The notes beneath the pieces are model-generated. The model saw only the letters and a list, made by a program, of their open reading frames with translations. It was not told where the DNA came from and ran no database searches. 64,000 nt of DNA from Bryoerythrophyllum caledonicum (taxonomy: Eukaryota; Streptophyta; Bryopsida; Pottiales; Pottiaceae), in the NCBI GenBank assembly GCA_963971425.1, contig OZ020520.1, positions 25,624,754-25,688,753 of the forward strand, written 5' to 3'. The position numbers and the translations under genes are program-made. This document shows positions 11,070 through 22,874 of this stretch, one piece after another; the stretch's first letter is position 1, and each line of letters begins with the position of its first letter.

Positions 11070-11399
11070 TTTATTCAAATTTGGCTTATTGAGTTTTGAA
11101 ATTGTATTATGTATCAAAAATAAAAAAATAAAACCATAATTTCCAACATATTGAAACTACAAAATGTACTACCTCGGGTACATAAAATAAATGATAGTTA
11201 TTTAAAGACAATAACACATATATAAAATAAATAATGGGTATTTAAAGTGAATAGTAGGTATATATAGTACATAATGCATGTATAATGGGTAAATTTTATT
11301 TTTCATTTACATATGTTTATTTAACTTGGGATTGCCCCGGTCAGTTGATGACAACGGGGAATGTACTTGATTCGATTTAGATTCGATTTGAGCTTATAG

Positions 11400-11703
11400 G
11401 TTTTAAAATACAAAGCATACAAACGTAAATTTAACCACACCACCCTCCGCTCTCCCCGTCGGGACGGCTGGTACCAACCCTAGTTAGTAATAATAATGAT
11501 AAATTAAAAAATAAAAATAAAATTGTCAGCGCCGGCGCCAGGCCAGCTGCGGCCAGCGGCGGGGCTGGCATCCGGGCTGGCATTCCCCGCTGAGGGGATG
11601 TACAGGGACGGGTGCAGGGGAGAGGGCAACCCCTCCCGTCTGCTCGCCCCACGGCATCTCCACCCTTTGCCGTGGGAGTTTCCCCGCTAGGGGTGGAGAT
11701 GCT
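11400..11703. mobile_element. Transposon end with GAGCATCTCC-type inverted repeat, ending at TTA
   Basis: GC-rich sequence ending in TAGGGGTGGAGATGCTC, immediately followed by TTA. An inward copy, GCATCTCCACCC, lies at about 11,655. GAGCATCTCC-like termini with a TTA target duplication are typical of PIF/Harbinger and Tourist-like elements. The left terminus with its TTA was not found in this window. This end coincides with the 5' boundary of the duplicated RRM gene block. Confidence 0.5.
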
Positions 11704-11739
11704 CTTAGGGTTTGGAAACGGGATTTTGCTTTGGTCATC

Positions 11740-13734
11740 ATGCAGGCGTTGGTGAGGTTGGCGAAGCGGTCGAGCCTGCAGCGCGCGCTGCCGAGCTTCC
11801 AGCAGCGTGGTGACGCGCGCGGCTGCGCAGAGTGAGGTGGTGGTGGGTGGCGATGGAGGCGACGTAGTAGAGCCTGCATCGCCGGGCGCGTTGCCCGGAT
11901 TCGCTCTGCCGGCGGCTCCGAAGATGAGCTCAAGTACGTGAGCTCAATTTCGGCTTTCTCTACTGTTTTTGGAGCAGCATTTCGTCGCTAGGGTTCGAAG
12001 GCGTTGTGAGGTCTTCGTCTTTGTTGCGTCTCTTTTTTCCTTCGCCTAGGAACTGCTTTCTGGGGCAGCATTCTGTGGTTTGGTCGATCTAGGGTTTGAA
12101 GGTGTTCGTCTTTTTTGCGTTTCTGGTTTCCAACGCCTCGGTTGCTTGAATCGAGCGAGTGCTGGATTTTACTGAGGGTGAAGTGCGAGAGACGCAGGGT
12201 TTTGTGTTCGGGGTTTCGGTAAAGAAATGGTGTTGTTCCTGAGTCATCTTTCGCGACGGCGTGAAATTGCGGCTTCTGAAGCCTCTCTTCTGCTTTTTTG
12301 CTCTTAGAGTAGGAACTGAAGTGGCCGTAGGGGAATCACATTCCAAAATGCCGGATTCTAGGGTTCAGGGTTTAAGGACACCAGAGCGATGGTTTAGGGT
12401 TTCAGAACTAGTATTGTTTCTCAAAAACCGTCTGTTTAAGAAAACTTCTCTCTGGAATCTTTCATCAAGAGAGGGTTAGGGTTAAGGATGTGTCACTAAC
12501 TGTCGAGGGATCACATAACTCATTGATTGGCATTCTTTTCCCTGAACAGGTAAGGTGTACGCCCGGCTGTCGAACTGCCCCAAGTACGCATTCAAGTCCG
12601 ACATTCTTGTCTACTTCGAAGGCTGCAACTTCCAGCCCCACCAAGTTGTCACCATCTACGATGAGAAGTACCGCCAAAGATTCATGTAGGTTCTCACAAT
12701 GTGCATCATGAAGATAATTTGACTTTTTTTTTCATCTTTCTGATTTGATATGAGTTCTGTTTGCACTCATAGACAACTGGAGTTTGAGAACATGGAGGGT
12801 TTCCGGCAAGCGCAACGAATCATTGTGCGTCAGGGTCGCTTAGGCGGCCGTTACTTGAAGCTAGACCTGGTAAACCTTTCAACTCTCTTGTCTTTTTGAT
12901 GTCTGGCAGAAAACCTCAGATTGATGTGGTAACACATCTAACCTCGTTAGAAACGTTGTTTGGATATCTTTCAGGAATCTCGGAGGCACGATGATGATGA
13001 TATCCACAAAATTGTGCAGCCATTCCGGGGACAATCTGTAAGTCCTAAACCCTAAACTTTGGCTGACATTTCAAATTTTCGCTTGAGGTAGTTAGATCAG
13101 TTGGCAAAGTACTAAGCAATTATCTGGATTGGGTTGGGAATCAGTTGCTGATGATGCAGGTACCAAATGAAGCCAACCACGAGGACGTGCAGCGCTTCTT
13201 TGAAGGCTACAACATGCTGTCGAACGCTACAAAAATTCTCACAGTGTGAGTGCTCGGCACTTCTCACATCTACTTGCTTCCTCTGCATAAGGTCACACCT
13301 CCTTTGCTTTATAATACTACTCTTAGATCAATGCAGGAAGAGCCTGGTGGTCTGTAAACTCAACTGAGAAGTAGTTATTGCCGCCTTTGAGAAAGGATGA
13401 AGGAGAGGTCATGTTGTACCGCCTTTTTCCTCCTTGAGCTGAGGATGGTTTAGTTCAGAGGTGATTATAGTATTAAAAACTGACAAAAGGGGGTCAAACT
13501 CTTGATATCTTTGCCTCACTTTCTATCAATTTGATGTTTGTTGTTGTTTTCAGGCGAAAGGACATACCTGCCTATGTGAGCAAGAAGATGAACACAAGCC
13601 CAAACTCGCCAGCAAACTTAGAGCGGCGTGCATTAGTGAAATTTTCCTCACCTTTGGAAGCGGCGCGTGCGTTGCGGTCCAAGCACGGCCAGTTCTGTCT
13701 AAACAAGGGCATCGATTTGCGGTTTGTGCAATGA
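11740..13734 (+). pseudogene. RRM-like gene, copy 1, frameshifted in exon 1
   Basis: Six exons (11740-11933, 12550-12685, 12773-12869, 12975-13037, 13160-13245, 13554-13734) encode the same protein as copy 2 on the other strand at 49.0-51.0 kb. Copy 2 reads ...SFQQGVVTRAAAQ. Copy 1 lacks two bases (CAGCAGCGTGG instead of CAGCAGGGCGTGG, near 11,815) and hits a stop at 11,833 after 31 codons. All other exons and splice sites look intact and the later protein sequence is almost unchanged, so the loss is recent. Translation could in principle restart at the in-frame ATG at 11,924 (MSSS-KVYARL...). That would give both RRM-like domains without the basic N-terminal leader. It is therefore a pseudogene or a leaderless paralogue. 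Confidence 0.8.
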
Positions 13735-14199
13735 AGGTACACCATTTTCAGTCAATGCAGGGTTTAGGAAGCTCTGTGTTTCTGTCAATAATCTGGAGGA
13801 AAATGTTACTTGCCACAGCCATTTTGACGTCAATCATACAGAGTTATGTAGCTATCATGATTATGAGGCTTCATTATTTTCGGTACATGATCATGGTGCA
13901 AATTGTCTTGCAAATTATGAGAATTCTACTCTGCTGGAAGATTCATGTGCCTTTTCACCTTCATACAAATTTCACGTTTAAAGCTGGATTCGTTGTTGCG
14001 CTCGCACAACCCTCTTCTTGACTAACCCCTAAATTACTTTGACAATTTCGCACCAAAAACACTTCAAAACTGCTCGTTTCAGTGCAATGAGTATCGAAGA
14101 AAACAAAAAACTTCATTTCCAGTTTGAACCTCAGGATCTCGATTAAGACTTATTCAGTAACATACTCACAAAATCTCATAAACTTTGACCGCATGGATT

Positions 14200-15970
14200 G
14201 AAAGATTCTAGTGTTTGAAGTAGAGAAGGGTTCATTTTCTTCCCTGCGTTTAGTGGATCAGCAGACTTTGACTGCACTTGGTGTCCAATTTTTGCACTAC
14301 ACAAGGTCTAAAGTCATTACCATCATGGTAAGCATGAAATCAATTCCTTGTACACCAATTTTTAGAGGAAAAGAAAGGGTGTAGCCTACTCAAAAAATTG
14401 TGCAAGGAGTGGATGTTCAAAAATTGTCAATTCACGTTATATTTTTTTGTGAACTAATATGTTTTAGAATGAGAATCCGAATGGTCAATGTGAAGGTTCA
14501 CACTGCACAATGCCGTGGGGAAAATAAAAAGTAAAACAATATGAAGATCTCTAAGTGGAAAGAAAAAATATTTTTTGGTACTTTGCATGACAATGTGCGA
14601 CAATGTGTGAATATGTTTGATTTGGGTTGATATGCTATTTTTCACTAATGACAAGAGATTTTTTTTTACTGTATGAAACTTGGAAATAATATTATTTTCT
14701 ACTATTGAAAATCTCACATTCAATAGAGTTTTGTCCTAGCAAAAGTTTTTGGAGTTGCCCGACGTGCCCGCTTCCTCCATTTGAATAAAAAGTTCAAAAA
14801 ATAATGTTACAAATTGACATGATAGGAACCTGCCCAAACCTTCAAGAGTCCCCGAGGGGACTCTTGATAATATTAGGGGTTAAATGAAAAAATGATGTCA
14901 TCAATGAATGGAACCTAAGGAAGAGATCCTTTGGAATAACTTCCCTAAAAGAAGACATCTTTCATTTTGGGCAGGTTCCTAGAATTTGAAAAAGTATAGT
15001 TTTGTTTTTTAGATTTTATACTAGATTGTCCCTGATATTGCTTTGTATTTTCTATTTTCTAATTTTTTTGGATTCATACTTGGAAAGTTATTAGACTTCA
15101 AAGTCAAATTAGGGACTCTAGGCAACTTTTGCAAGAACTTCTATTGACATTGAGATTTTTCATACATATGGAGAATATTTTCTTCTTCGAAAATGTCAAA
15201 AAAAATATTCTTGTCTTTCATATAAAAAAACATTTTAACCCAAGTCAAACATTTTCACACATTTTGGGCAAGGGGGGAAAAAGCTTCATCTTTTTTACAT
15301 AAAAGCTAGAAATCTTCTTGTTTTTCACTTTTTATTTTTTTCAACAGTATTATGTGGTAAAAACCCTCTTATTGATTGTTTGGAGTATCATTCTAAAACA
15401 TATTAAGTTCACAAAAAAATAAAACGTGGAATGGCAATTTCTAAACCTCCAATCCTTGCACACTAGTTTTGAATATGCCACATCCCTTCTCTACCTTTAA
15501 AATTTGGTGTGTATAGGGACCTAACATCATCCTCAGCCCATTTTTTTTTGGTTTCACGGTTATAGCCATTCTAGCTACACAGATTTTTTGGTGAATACAC
15601 ATTTGGCGACACAAAGTTTCTCCTGAAACCATTCAAAACCAAATTTTCTCTATAATCATAGATTTGTACATTCTTTCTGGCAACAGGATGGAGTCCCCGC
15701 TATTCATTAGTAGCAATATGGCGATATGGCAACAACCATCAATGAAATTTTAGCAATACAAAATCATAAATTTTCCACATTTTTTGGAAACATTCTTCTT
15801 TTGGAAAAAAAAACCGCCGTTTGGCTCCAAATCACCAAAAAAAATAAGTTGATCATGCTAAACATAATGATAATAGATTTAGACCTTGTGTAGTGTAAAA
15901 CTTTGATGGCAAGTGAAGTAAAAGCAAGGAAGAAAACGACCCATTTTCTTGACTTCAAACACTACAATCT
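14200..15970. mobile_element. Foldback-type element with long imperfect terminal inverted repeats
   Basis: About 14,200-14,745 is the imperfect inverse of about 15,115-15,970. Matching landmarks include GATTGAAAGATTCTAGTGTTTG against its complement near 15,955, GCACTACACAAGGTCTAAAG against 15,885, and TATGTTTTAGAATGAGAATC against 15,390. The core (14,745-15,115) carries a nested MITE. No transposase ORF is present, so it is non-autonomous. The same end sequence recurs as a relic at 19,745-19,800. In arm 2 of the inverted duplication the distal part of the right arm is missing. Confidence 0.75.
14823..14992. mobile_element. MITE with TAGGAACCTGCCCAAA termini
   Basis: A 170-bp unit bounded by TAGGAACCTGCCCAAA and its complement TTTGGGCAGGTTCCTA. 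It has an internal small hairpin (AGAGTCCCC/GGGGACTCT) and no coding capacity. TA at both ends would fit a TA target duplication, as in Tc1/mariner-type MITEs. The matching copy in the duplicated arm is at 47,098-47,258, and a half-copy lies at 28,625. Confidence 0.7.
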
Positions 15971-15974
15971 TTCA

Positions 15975-18900
15975 ACCCGTGTAGTGAATTGCAGCCCAAA
16001 AAACATGGTGAATTGATGTTGAAGTCTATTTTAAGATCTTTAGGTTAAAATTCCAAAAATATACTTCTAATTCATATTTTCTTGCCTTTTTTGGTAGTGG
16101 TATTTTTGGAGTGTTTCTTGTGGGAAAAATGCCTAGGACCTTTAGGGATTAAGGTGTTGTAGCAAATCTTTAGGATCAAGTGGCAACTTAAACCATTCAT
16201 GATAGCATCTACAGGAAAAAAAAACGTTGCACTCAGGAATGAATCTATACAAAAAAATAAGCCAATAAAATGTAGGAAATAATGATGAAAGAAAGAAAGA
16301 TTGAAAGAGAGAAAATGTGGAAGTGAAAAAAGTAGGAATTGTTCACATTTCTAATTTCATTCATGAATTGCTAATATTTTCCTTCACAATTTCCCTCACT
16401 TTAGTTGTGATTTGATTCTTGCATTCATTGGGTCACGGTAGTCCCATAGTCCATTGGGCAAGAATGCTAGGGCATGAGCAGTGAGCGGTGAGTGGTGAGC
16501 AATGAATAGTGATCTGTTGGAAAAAATTTGGACCATTTTTAAGAACCATGGTAGAAAACTGTGGGAAATTAGCAATAGGGAAGCCAATATCTATGATATA
16601 TTGGGTGTATTATAGCCTAAATCCGTGGAAACTTTGCAGTAGAGGATCCTATATCCAAGTTAGAAATTTGAAGGATTTGTGTTGTTTTTCTTATTATGCA
16701 TTGTTGTATATAGTTCTTTCTAACTTTTCTTTTAATCTCATTCATTCCCCTTTTTTCTCTTTAGCATGACCTATAAGAAAATAAAATTCTTTTCTTGTGT
16801 TAGCTATGTTGATGTAATTTTAATTTTTATGTCTTCTTCATTTTCCTATTGTCTTACTTTCTTCCAACAAGTCTTTTTTGTTACTGAGGTAAAAGTTTAA
16901 AATTAAAAGTTTAAAACTATAATTCTAACTCCTCTATTGGGAGGAGTCCTTTGCCGTCTTGGAGATTCAAACGAGAGACGGTAAAGAGCACCCCCCCTAG
17001 AAGTGTTAGAATTGTAGTTTCTCTACTAATTAGAGTTGTCTCAATGCCAAATTATGACTAATTGGAGGATGACTCCCACTTCCTTGTCTTGTGGTATTGT
17101 GGGCAGTTTTCCTCCGTAAGGAAACACGAGGCGACTGGTCTTCTTTGCTCACAAGTATTGGCTCTAGTGTCACAATTGTTGGGTGCCATAGTAACTCAAG
17201 CGACACCCCTTTAGATGTCCCAATGGTACCAAGGGCTTCATCTATCTCATATTCCTCATGTAGAGCAATATAATGTCTTGGCCTCTTGGCCTTGGCACTT
17301 GATTCATGTTCTTATGATTTTTAGAAGAACCATCTTCCTAAAGTAGAGGATAAAATTCTGATAAGTATGTAGAGGAGTGGAAGAATAGGCGATGTTTGGT
17401 CGTTTGCCCGGAAATCTCCAAACAAATCTCGGTACACAATATTTTAGTCAAATTAACCCTATAGTGCCGAGGAGGCCGAAATAGGTTCTTCAAGCACTAT
17501 TTTGGGAGAATATCTATGAATCCACGCACTTGTGGGCTTTGCCTCTTTTGGAACGGAGGTGCGCCCTGAAATTTGGGATCACATGTAATTCTCAAATGCC
17601 AAATATGTACGCTACAGACCCCTCAAAAGTGATTTCCATGAACTACACTGACAATGATATTTAATGTTAGCTACACTAATTAGCTCATACATGCTACAAC
17701 TTATTAATTTTGATGCATTTTTTACCAACTAGGTACTCTGCACTTATCACTATGGGCATCTTTGTTGGAGGTAAAAATATTTACCTAAGGTGAAAACTTA
17801 TAGGCTTTCAAAAAAGTTAGTATGGAAACACTAAATATCATTATTAGTGTAGTGTTGCAGTGATATGTATCCAATGTGTACATGATGTTTTGCATAATCT
17901 ATCACAGTCATAGAATCTCACAGGTCTCCTTTGTCATACTTGGCACTAAAGGTTTAAGCCTCTCTCCATGTCAGCTTTAGAAGGCCACTGCTAGACCATT
18001 AGGTGCTAGACTTTCTATTCCTTTTAGCGACATGAGCAACAGCCGGTTCACATAATGTACCCATTTTTGCCACTGCTCCTTAGCTTTGTTGATAACATAT
18101 CCTCCCTCCACCTTAGCTCTTTTGAGATACTCAAAAAGGCTCAGTGGTTCCTTCTTTGTTAGTCGCTTGACAACCATCAACGTAGCATTTTTAGTAGGTA
18201 AATAGGGAAAGTGGGACTTAATGGTGTCTAGGTTGAAACATGCCCATTTTTCATGTATCTAGAATTCTTCCATGGCTCCTCTCTGAGCCCACCACCTCTC
18301 CTACTTTTAACCTTCTTTTTGCTCCAATTATCCTTATTGCTACTCTCGGCAGTACTTAATTTCTTGGTTCCTCTTTTTGCAATGCAGCTTAAGCAACTTC
18401 AAGCATGCACCAATTTAACGTCTATTCCTATCAACAATTTGCATGAGTATAAAACTATAGATTCAACATATTACTTTGTAGTCTTATGACATTATTACAT
18501 CAACTGCATTTAATCAGAACCACATCCTACCAAAGTAAGGAATACATGCAATTCATAATCTTAGCATTACAATCTATTGTTATCTATAGCTATTGAAGAG
18601 TTTTTGTGTCTACAATTCAGTTCCTTGATGACGTCAACCAACAATGTTTTCTTCCTAGCATGCAATCTATACTTCCATCTGAAGGTTATAATATTTTTCA
18701 CGAATCATTTTCAGCATGTTCACTTCCCATTACCGCTCTACAGGTTTCCATGGTTTGTGAAGTAGATGTTTGGTAATCTAGCTGAAATTTCTTTGTACGC
18801 AATTTTTCACCCAATTCGTTGAGGGCCATTTCACCAACAATCTTATTATTGTAAAGATAACAAACGGCATTAACATAACAATTGCTATTGTTACAATGTT

Positions 18901-20183
18901 CCCACAATCAACCTAAGTTTCCATTGCAAGTTAAGCGTTAGTTTTTAGACTACAATTTGCTCAGTCGACTTCGACTAACACAATTCTTACTTTGTGCATC
19001 ATATCGCAATGAGAACCAACATTGATAACTTCAGCTAAGAAATTTCTCTACTGACACCTATTCTACCATAACGTTTGGTTTCCTAAGTGTCATAACAAAA
19101 TTCCTCTCATAGTTTAGTAGGTTTCTATAGTTTCCATTTTCCTTATCACTTCATTCTTTTTGCCCATTAAATAAAGGTTGCGATGAAAGCTCAGCACAAA
19201 TGGACATCTTTGTGACTATGCAAAAGGTTCTAGTTTGCCCTTCCTCACACACCAAATATCTCCCAAATTTGCGACAACCCATTTTGTCAATTCTTCGCAC
19301 ACACTTACACACTAATCCAATTATTTCAATTGTAAATTTCAAAGATTGGAGTTGGTTTACCTAAATTTTTGTGCAACAATTACTCTAACCTACTTTGTTT
19401 ATAAGACTTCAGTTACACATCTAATTGTGACTTTTGTCCTATACTTCAAAATTAAAGTTTTATACACTCTGTTTTATCCAAAAAATCACTTCAACAAATA
19501 TGCTCACTTTGATCCTTAGATTTAGGTAGAAATAGGTACTTATTGTTGAGTTGCCTTCATCCTCCCCTCATCATGAGTTTGCAACAAATTTATGTGATAC
19601 ATGCAATTTATGGTTCTACTCTACCTATTCTTCTTGGTTTTCTTGTCGCACATTTATTGGGCTTGAGATAGTACCCTTTAGTCATTAATTTCCTATTCTT
19701 TCTAGAAGTTGATCACTTGAAATTAATTTATTAAAGAACATGATCAAACAATTTCACAAACTTTGATTGCACAAATTGAAAGCATACAATGTTTGAAGTA
19801 AAATAAAAGGTTTGGTATGATTATTTAGTGTTAGATGCTGATATTAGGAAGTCTAGGATGGGAGTTGGTAATGTATGGTTTGCTAATATTTGTATCTTTG
19901 GTATGGCCATAATATTTTGCTTACAAAGATTTTGATTCCTTGTTTTATGCTAATTAATGTGTTTAATGAAGAATGATATTGGTTACAAAGCCATTGGAGT
20001 TTTGTAATAGGCATGGTAATTGAATATATGCGGTTATTTTCATATATGTGTGTTATATCATGTTGTATTTGTATAGTGTCTTTTGATGTATTGATGTCAT
20101 TTTTTAGTTGCATTCATACATGGCAATGTTGATAACTGTTGGAGGCTTGAAGAACTATGTGTCAACTAATTATTTGTGTAGGT
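15975..20183. other. Gene-poor AT-rich region
   Basis: About 4 kb with no supported gene. It holds a GAAAGAAAGAAAGA tract near 16,288, short ORFs without introns or family resemblance, and at 19,745-19,800 a decayed copy of the end of the 14.2-kb foldback element (AACTTTGATTGCACAAATTGAAAG followed by ATGTTTGAAGTA). One stretch at 17,977-18,180 may be a coding fossil and is listed separately. Confidence 0.6.
17977..18240 (-). pseudogene. Possible coding relic, unrecognised
   Basis: The minus strand is open upstream of the first Met as well as after it. It reads, in parts, NLDTIKSHFPYLPTKNATLM, VVKRLTKKEPLSLFEYLKRA and EQWQKWVHYVNRLLLMSLKG. The balanced composition (K, W, F, Y, L) looks like protein and unlike random AT-rich sequence. 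I cannot name a family. It may be a fragment of a transposon-encoded protein. There is no start context or flanking exon to support a functional gene. Confidence 0.3.
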
Positions 20184-20286
20184 TCTACTAACCCATGCCC
20201 GGTGGGCATGGACTTAGTGGTGGAATGAACAGACACTTCACTCACGCCGGCCCCCCCCTTTTTGGAGACCGGCGTTCTTCTTCTTC
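20184..20286 (+). mobile_element. Solo LINE/SINE 3' tail, 103 bp, with 11-bp target duplication
   Basis: The plus strand reads CTACTAACCCATGCCCGGTG through two hairpins (CCATGCCCGGTGGGCATGG; GCCGGCC...GGAGACCGGC) to a TTCTTCTTCTTC end. TTTGTGTAGGT flanks it on both sides (20,173-20,183 and 20,287-20,297). The sequence matches the 3' end of the LINE at 47.45-48.1 kb and the tail of the SINE at 56.4-56.7 kb, so it is an extremely 5'-truncated insertion of one of them. Confidence 0.8.
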
Positions 20287-20442
20287 TTTGTGTAGGTGGT
20301 GTGTGTTGGAGATATCTAAATAATACTCATTTTGAATTTTTGATATAATATTTTGGTTGGCATGCAATGTTGTGTAAGAAAGTGTCTTGGTTATTCCATG
20401 AGAAAAGGTTTATCAAAGGGGGATAAATTAACTTTCTAAGGT

Positions 20443-20543
20443 CAGGCTGGCTATGGCTTATGGTCAAATCTACGAGCAAAATAGATTTTGATTAATATCA
20501 TTTACTCGATTGTAGATTTTTCATCAGCCATAGCCAGCTTCGC
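20443..20543. mobile_element. Hairpin MITE-like element
   Basis: GGCTGGCTATGGCTTATGG is followed about 75 bases later by its near complement CATCAGCCATAGCCAGC. An inner pair, AAATCTACGAG and CTCGATTGTAGATTT, also folds. No coding content was seen. Confidence 0.6.
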
Positions 20544-20549
20544 CTTAGA

Positions 20550-21900
20550 GGGTTAAAGACATTGTCCTTGTACAGTCCCTTCAATAAAGATACGTACTTT
20601 TAGCATTCCTAGGTATAATAACTTTCAGTGCTGCCAACTTTGACACCCTCTTGAAGTTTAAAAAATTGATATTTTACCATGAAATTTTCGGCACAAGATC
20701 ACTTCTATGTTGATAACATGTGTGCCAGATTTCAAGGCCAGAAGATAAATATAGAAAAGGATATTCCAAATTTACCAACATGTGTAGTTGTAAGCCATTC
20801 ACTAGTGCCAATTTTGACACCCTCCCGAGGGCTCAAAATTTGATATTTTACCATGAAAGTTTTATCACAAGATCATGTCTATGCTGATAACATGTTTGTT
20901 AAATTTCAAAGCCATGTGATGAATACAATAATAGATACACAAGATTGTTTCTCATAGTTCCACATGTTGGTAGATTTTGAATATGAGTTTTCCTATTCAT
21001 CTTCTCGCCTTGGAATTTGGCACACATATTATGTTCATAGAGGTGATCATGTGTTAAAAATTTCATAGTAAAATAACAAATTTCCTAACCTAGGGAAGGT
21101 GCCAAAGTTGAAATGGTACCCTTGGATGTTTCTCACAATTAGCACGTTGGTAGATTTTGATTTTTTTTCTTTATTATCGTGGATATTTTAGACTTGAAAT
21201 TAAGCATGCATATAATCAACATAGAGATGGTTTCATGCCCAAAATCTCATGGGAAAAAACATAAAACTCAATCCATGGGAGGGTGTCAAATTTGGCAAGA
21301 GTGAAATGTTTCTCACAACTACACATGTTGGTAGATTTCAAAAATCTTTTGCTATATAGGTATTCTGGCCTTAAAACTTGGCACACATGTATTCGATATA
21401 TAAATGGTTTCATGCCAAAAATTTCATGCGCAAAAACAAAAGATTTAATCCTTGGGAGTGTGTCAAAGTTGGCTAGGAGTGAAATGTTTCTTACAACTAC
21501 ACTCACAACTACACATGTTGCTAGATTTTAAATATGTCTCTTTGTGTGGATGTTTTAGACTTTAAACATGTAATAAACATAGAGACGGCCCCACGCCAAA
21601 AATTACATGGGCAAAAACAAAAAATTCAATCCTTGGGAGGGTGTCAAAGTTCGTAGCTATAAAACTTTTCTCAATGCTACCCATGTTGGTAGATCTTGAA
21701 TATCTTTTTTTCTATTCGACTTCCGACCTTGAAATTTTGCACACATGTTGTCAACATAGAAATGATCTTGTGCCAAAAATTTCATGGTAAAATTACAATT
21801 ACTAACCCTCGAGATGGTGTCAAAGTTGGTAGCACTGAAAATTACTTTCCCAAGGAATGCAAAAACGTACGTATCTTTACTGAAGGGGACTGTACATATG
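20550..21900. mobile_element. Foldback element built of inverted tandem subrepeats
   Basis: The left end (TTGTCCTTGTACAGTCCCTT, AAGATACGTAC, CAGTGCTGCCAACTTTGACACC at 20,555-20,645) is the inverse of the right end at 21,806-21,900. Between them are units of roughly 150-250 bp with the words TTTGACACCCTC, CATGAAATTT and ACATGTTGGTAGATTT. The units point one way in the left third and the other way in the right two thirds. ORFs inside are short and occur on both strands. The element is non-autonomous and of unknown superfamily. Confidence 0.7.
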
Positions 21901-22134
21901 AGAAGTGTTTGCACCATTGTCCTTGTACTTTGAGTGAAGCATACCATTTAGATAGACATTTCAGTCAACTACACAAAGCTAATGAAAAGAATTGTCAATA
22001 GTTTGAGAAATGATCTACAAGTATTAATCTAAATATTGATTTTGCAAGACTTGTTAGAAAGGTCAAGCTAGCTAGTCTAAGAAATCTATGTAATTGAGTG
22101 GTAAGAAAATAGAGGTACATTCAAGTAGTTAAAA

Positions 22135-22320
22135 CTGATGGACATTAACCCTTCATGTCAATTGGGAAACATATCAACACGCACATATTTTACTCCATAG
22201 AATACAAAAAAATGTATGAATGTTTAGCAAGACTTACACCTTTGGATTAAAGCTTCTTCAAGTAACATCTTTCATTTGGAGGTCTTTCAAATACGACATC
22301 ATTACCTGTAGCCACCACAG
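22135..22320. repeat. Dispersed repeat, relative of 8.02-8.20 kb
   Basis: This is the second copy of the block described at 8.02-8.20 kb, sharing GACTTACACC..TGGATT and CATCTTTCATTTGGAGGTC. The remaining DNA up to 22,870 is the 3' flank of the epsilon-COP gene, with no other gene seen. Confidence 0.7.
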
Positions 22321-22874
22321 GCTTGATCTTCAAACTGGAAAATTAAATATATGATATTCCTCTCAGAGCAATACATAAATGCGTGACTTCAAAATATTCA
22401 AATTAGTGCAATTCAAAACTAGAGCTGTAAGAATGTTGAGCGCCTGACCTACAAGGAAATAGATGATTAGCAGTAAAGCATAAGTATCCAGCTGGCTATA
22501 ATTAATCTCAGAAACTATAAAATGACTAATGGGCATACAATCGAAACTAACAAGAGCACATGATCGTATGGAAAATGTGAATAGTCAGGTACATGACAGC
22601 CACAAACTGATGTCTCCTTGGGCTCTAATGGTGCTCAATGCACGCCGGGAAGACAGAAAAGCAGATTGGCTGTACAGTCAGTTGCGCACCCTGCAACCAA
22701 ACAGGTTTGAGGGTCAGAGTTCCGTACAACAAATATTTTCGCTACAAATATAATCTACCTTAGCAAACTACTCAACAATTTCAAACAACGTGGACGAAAC
22801 AACCTGTGTGCTGTCACTTGCACAAGCGATTCAAATGACAGCATAGCAACATGCAAGAGTTTGTGAAATACATC

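Larger units (their letters stand above)
11704..15365. repeat. Inverted duplication, arm 1 (RRM gene block)
   Basis: This block is repeated in opposite orientation at about 46,725-51,045. Exons, introns and 3' flank all align, so it is a DNA-level duplication. The match starts at TTAGGGTTTGGAAACGGG, 37 bases before the start codon, and runs through the gene and most of the long-inverted-repeat element downstream, stopping near 15,365. Arm 2 additionally contains a LINE insertion. Confidence 0.9.

Noticed and set aside
13724..14021. ORFs after the RRM gene stop, also present in the duplicate arm
   Set aside because: They overlap the 3' UTR in two frames. Conservation between arms reflects the recent duplication, and arm 2 has an internal repeat that alters them.
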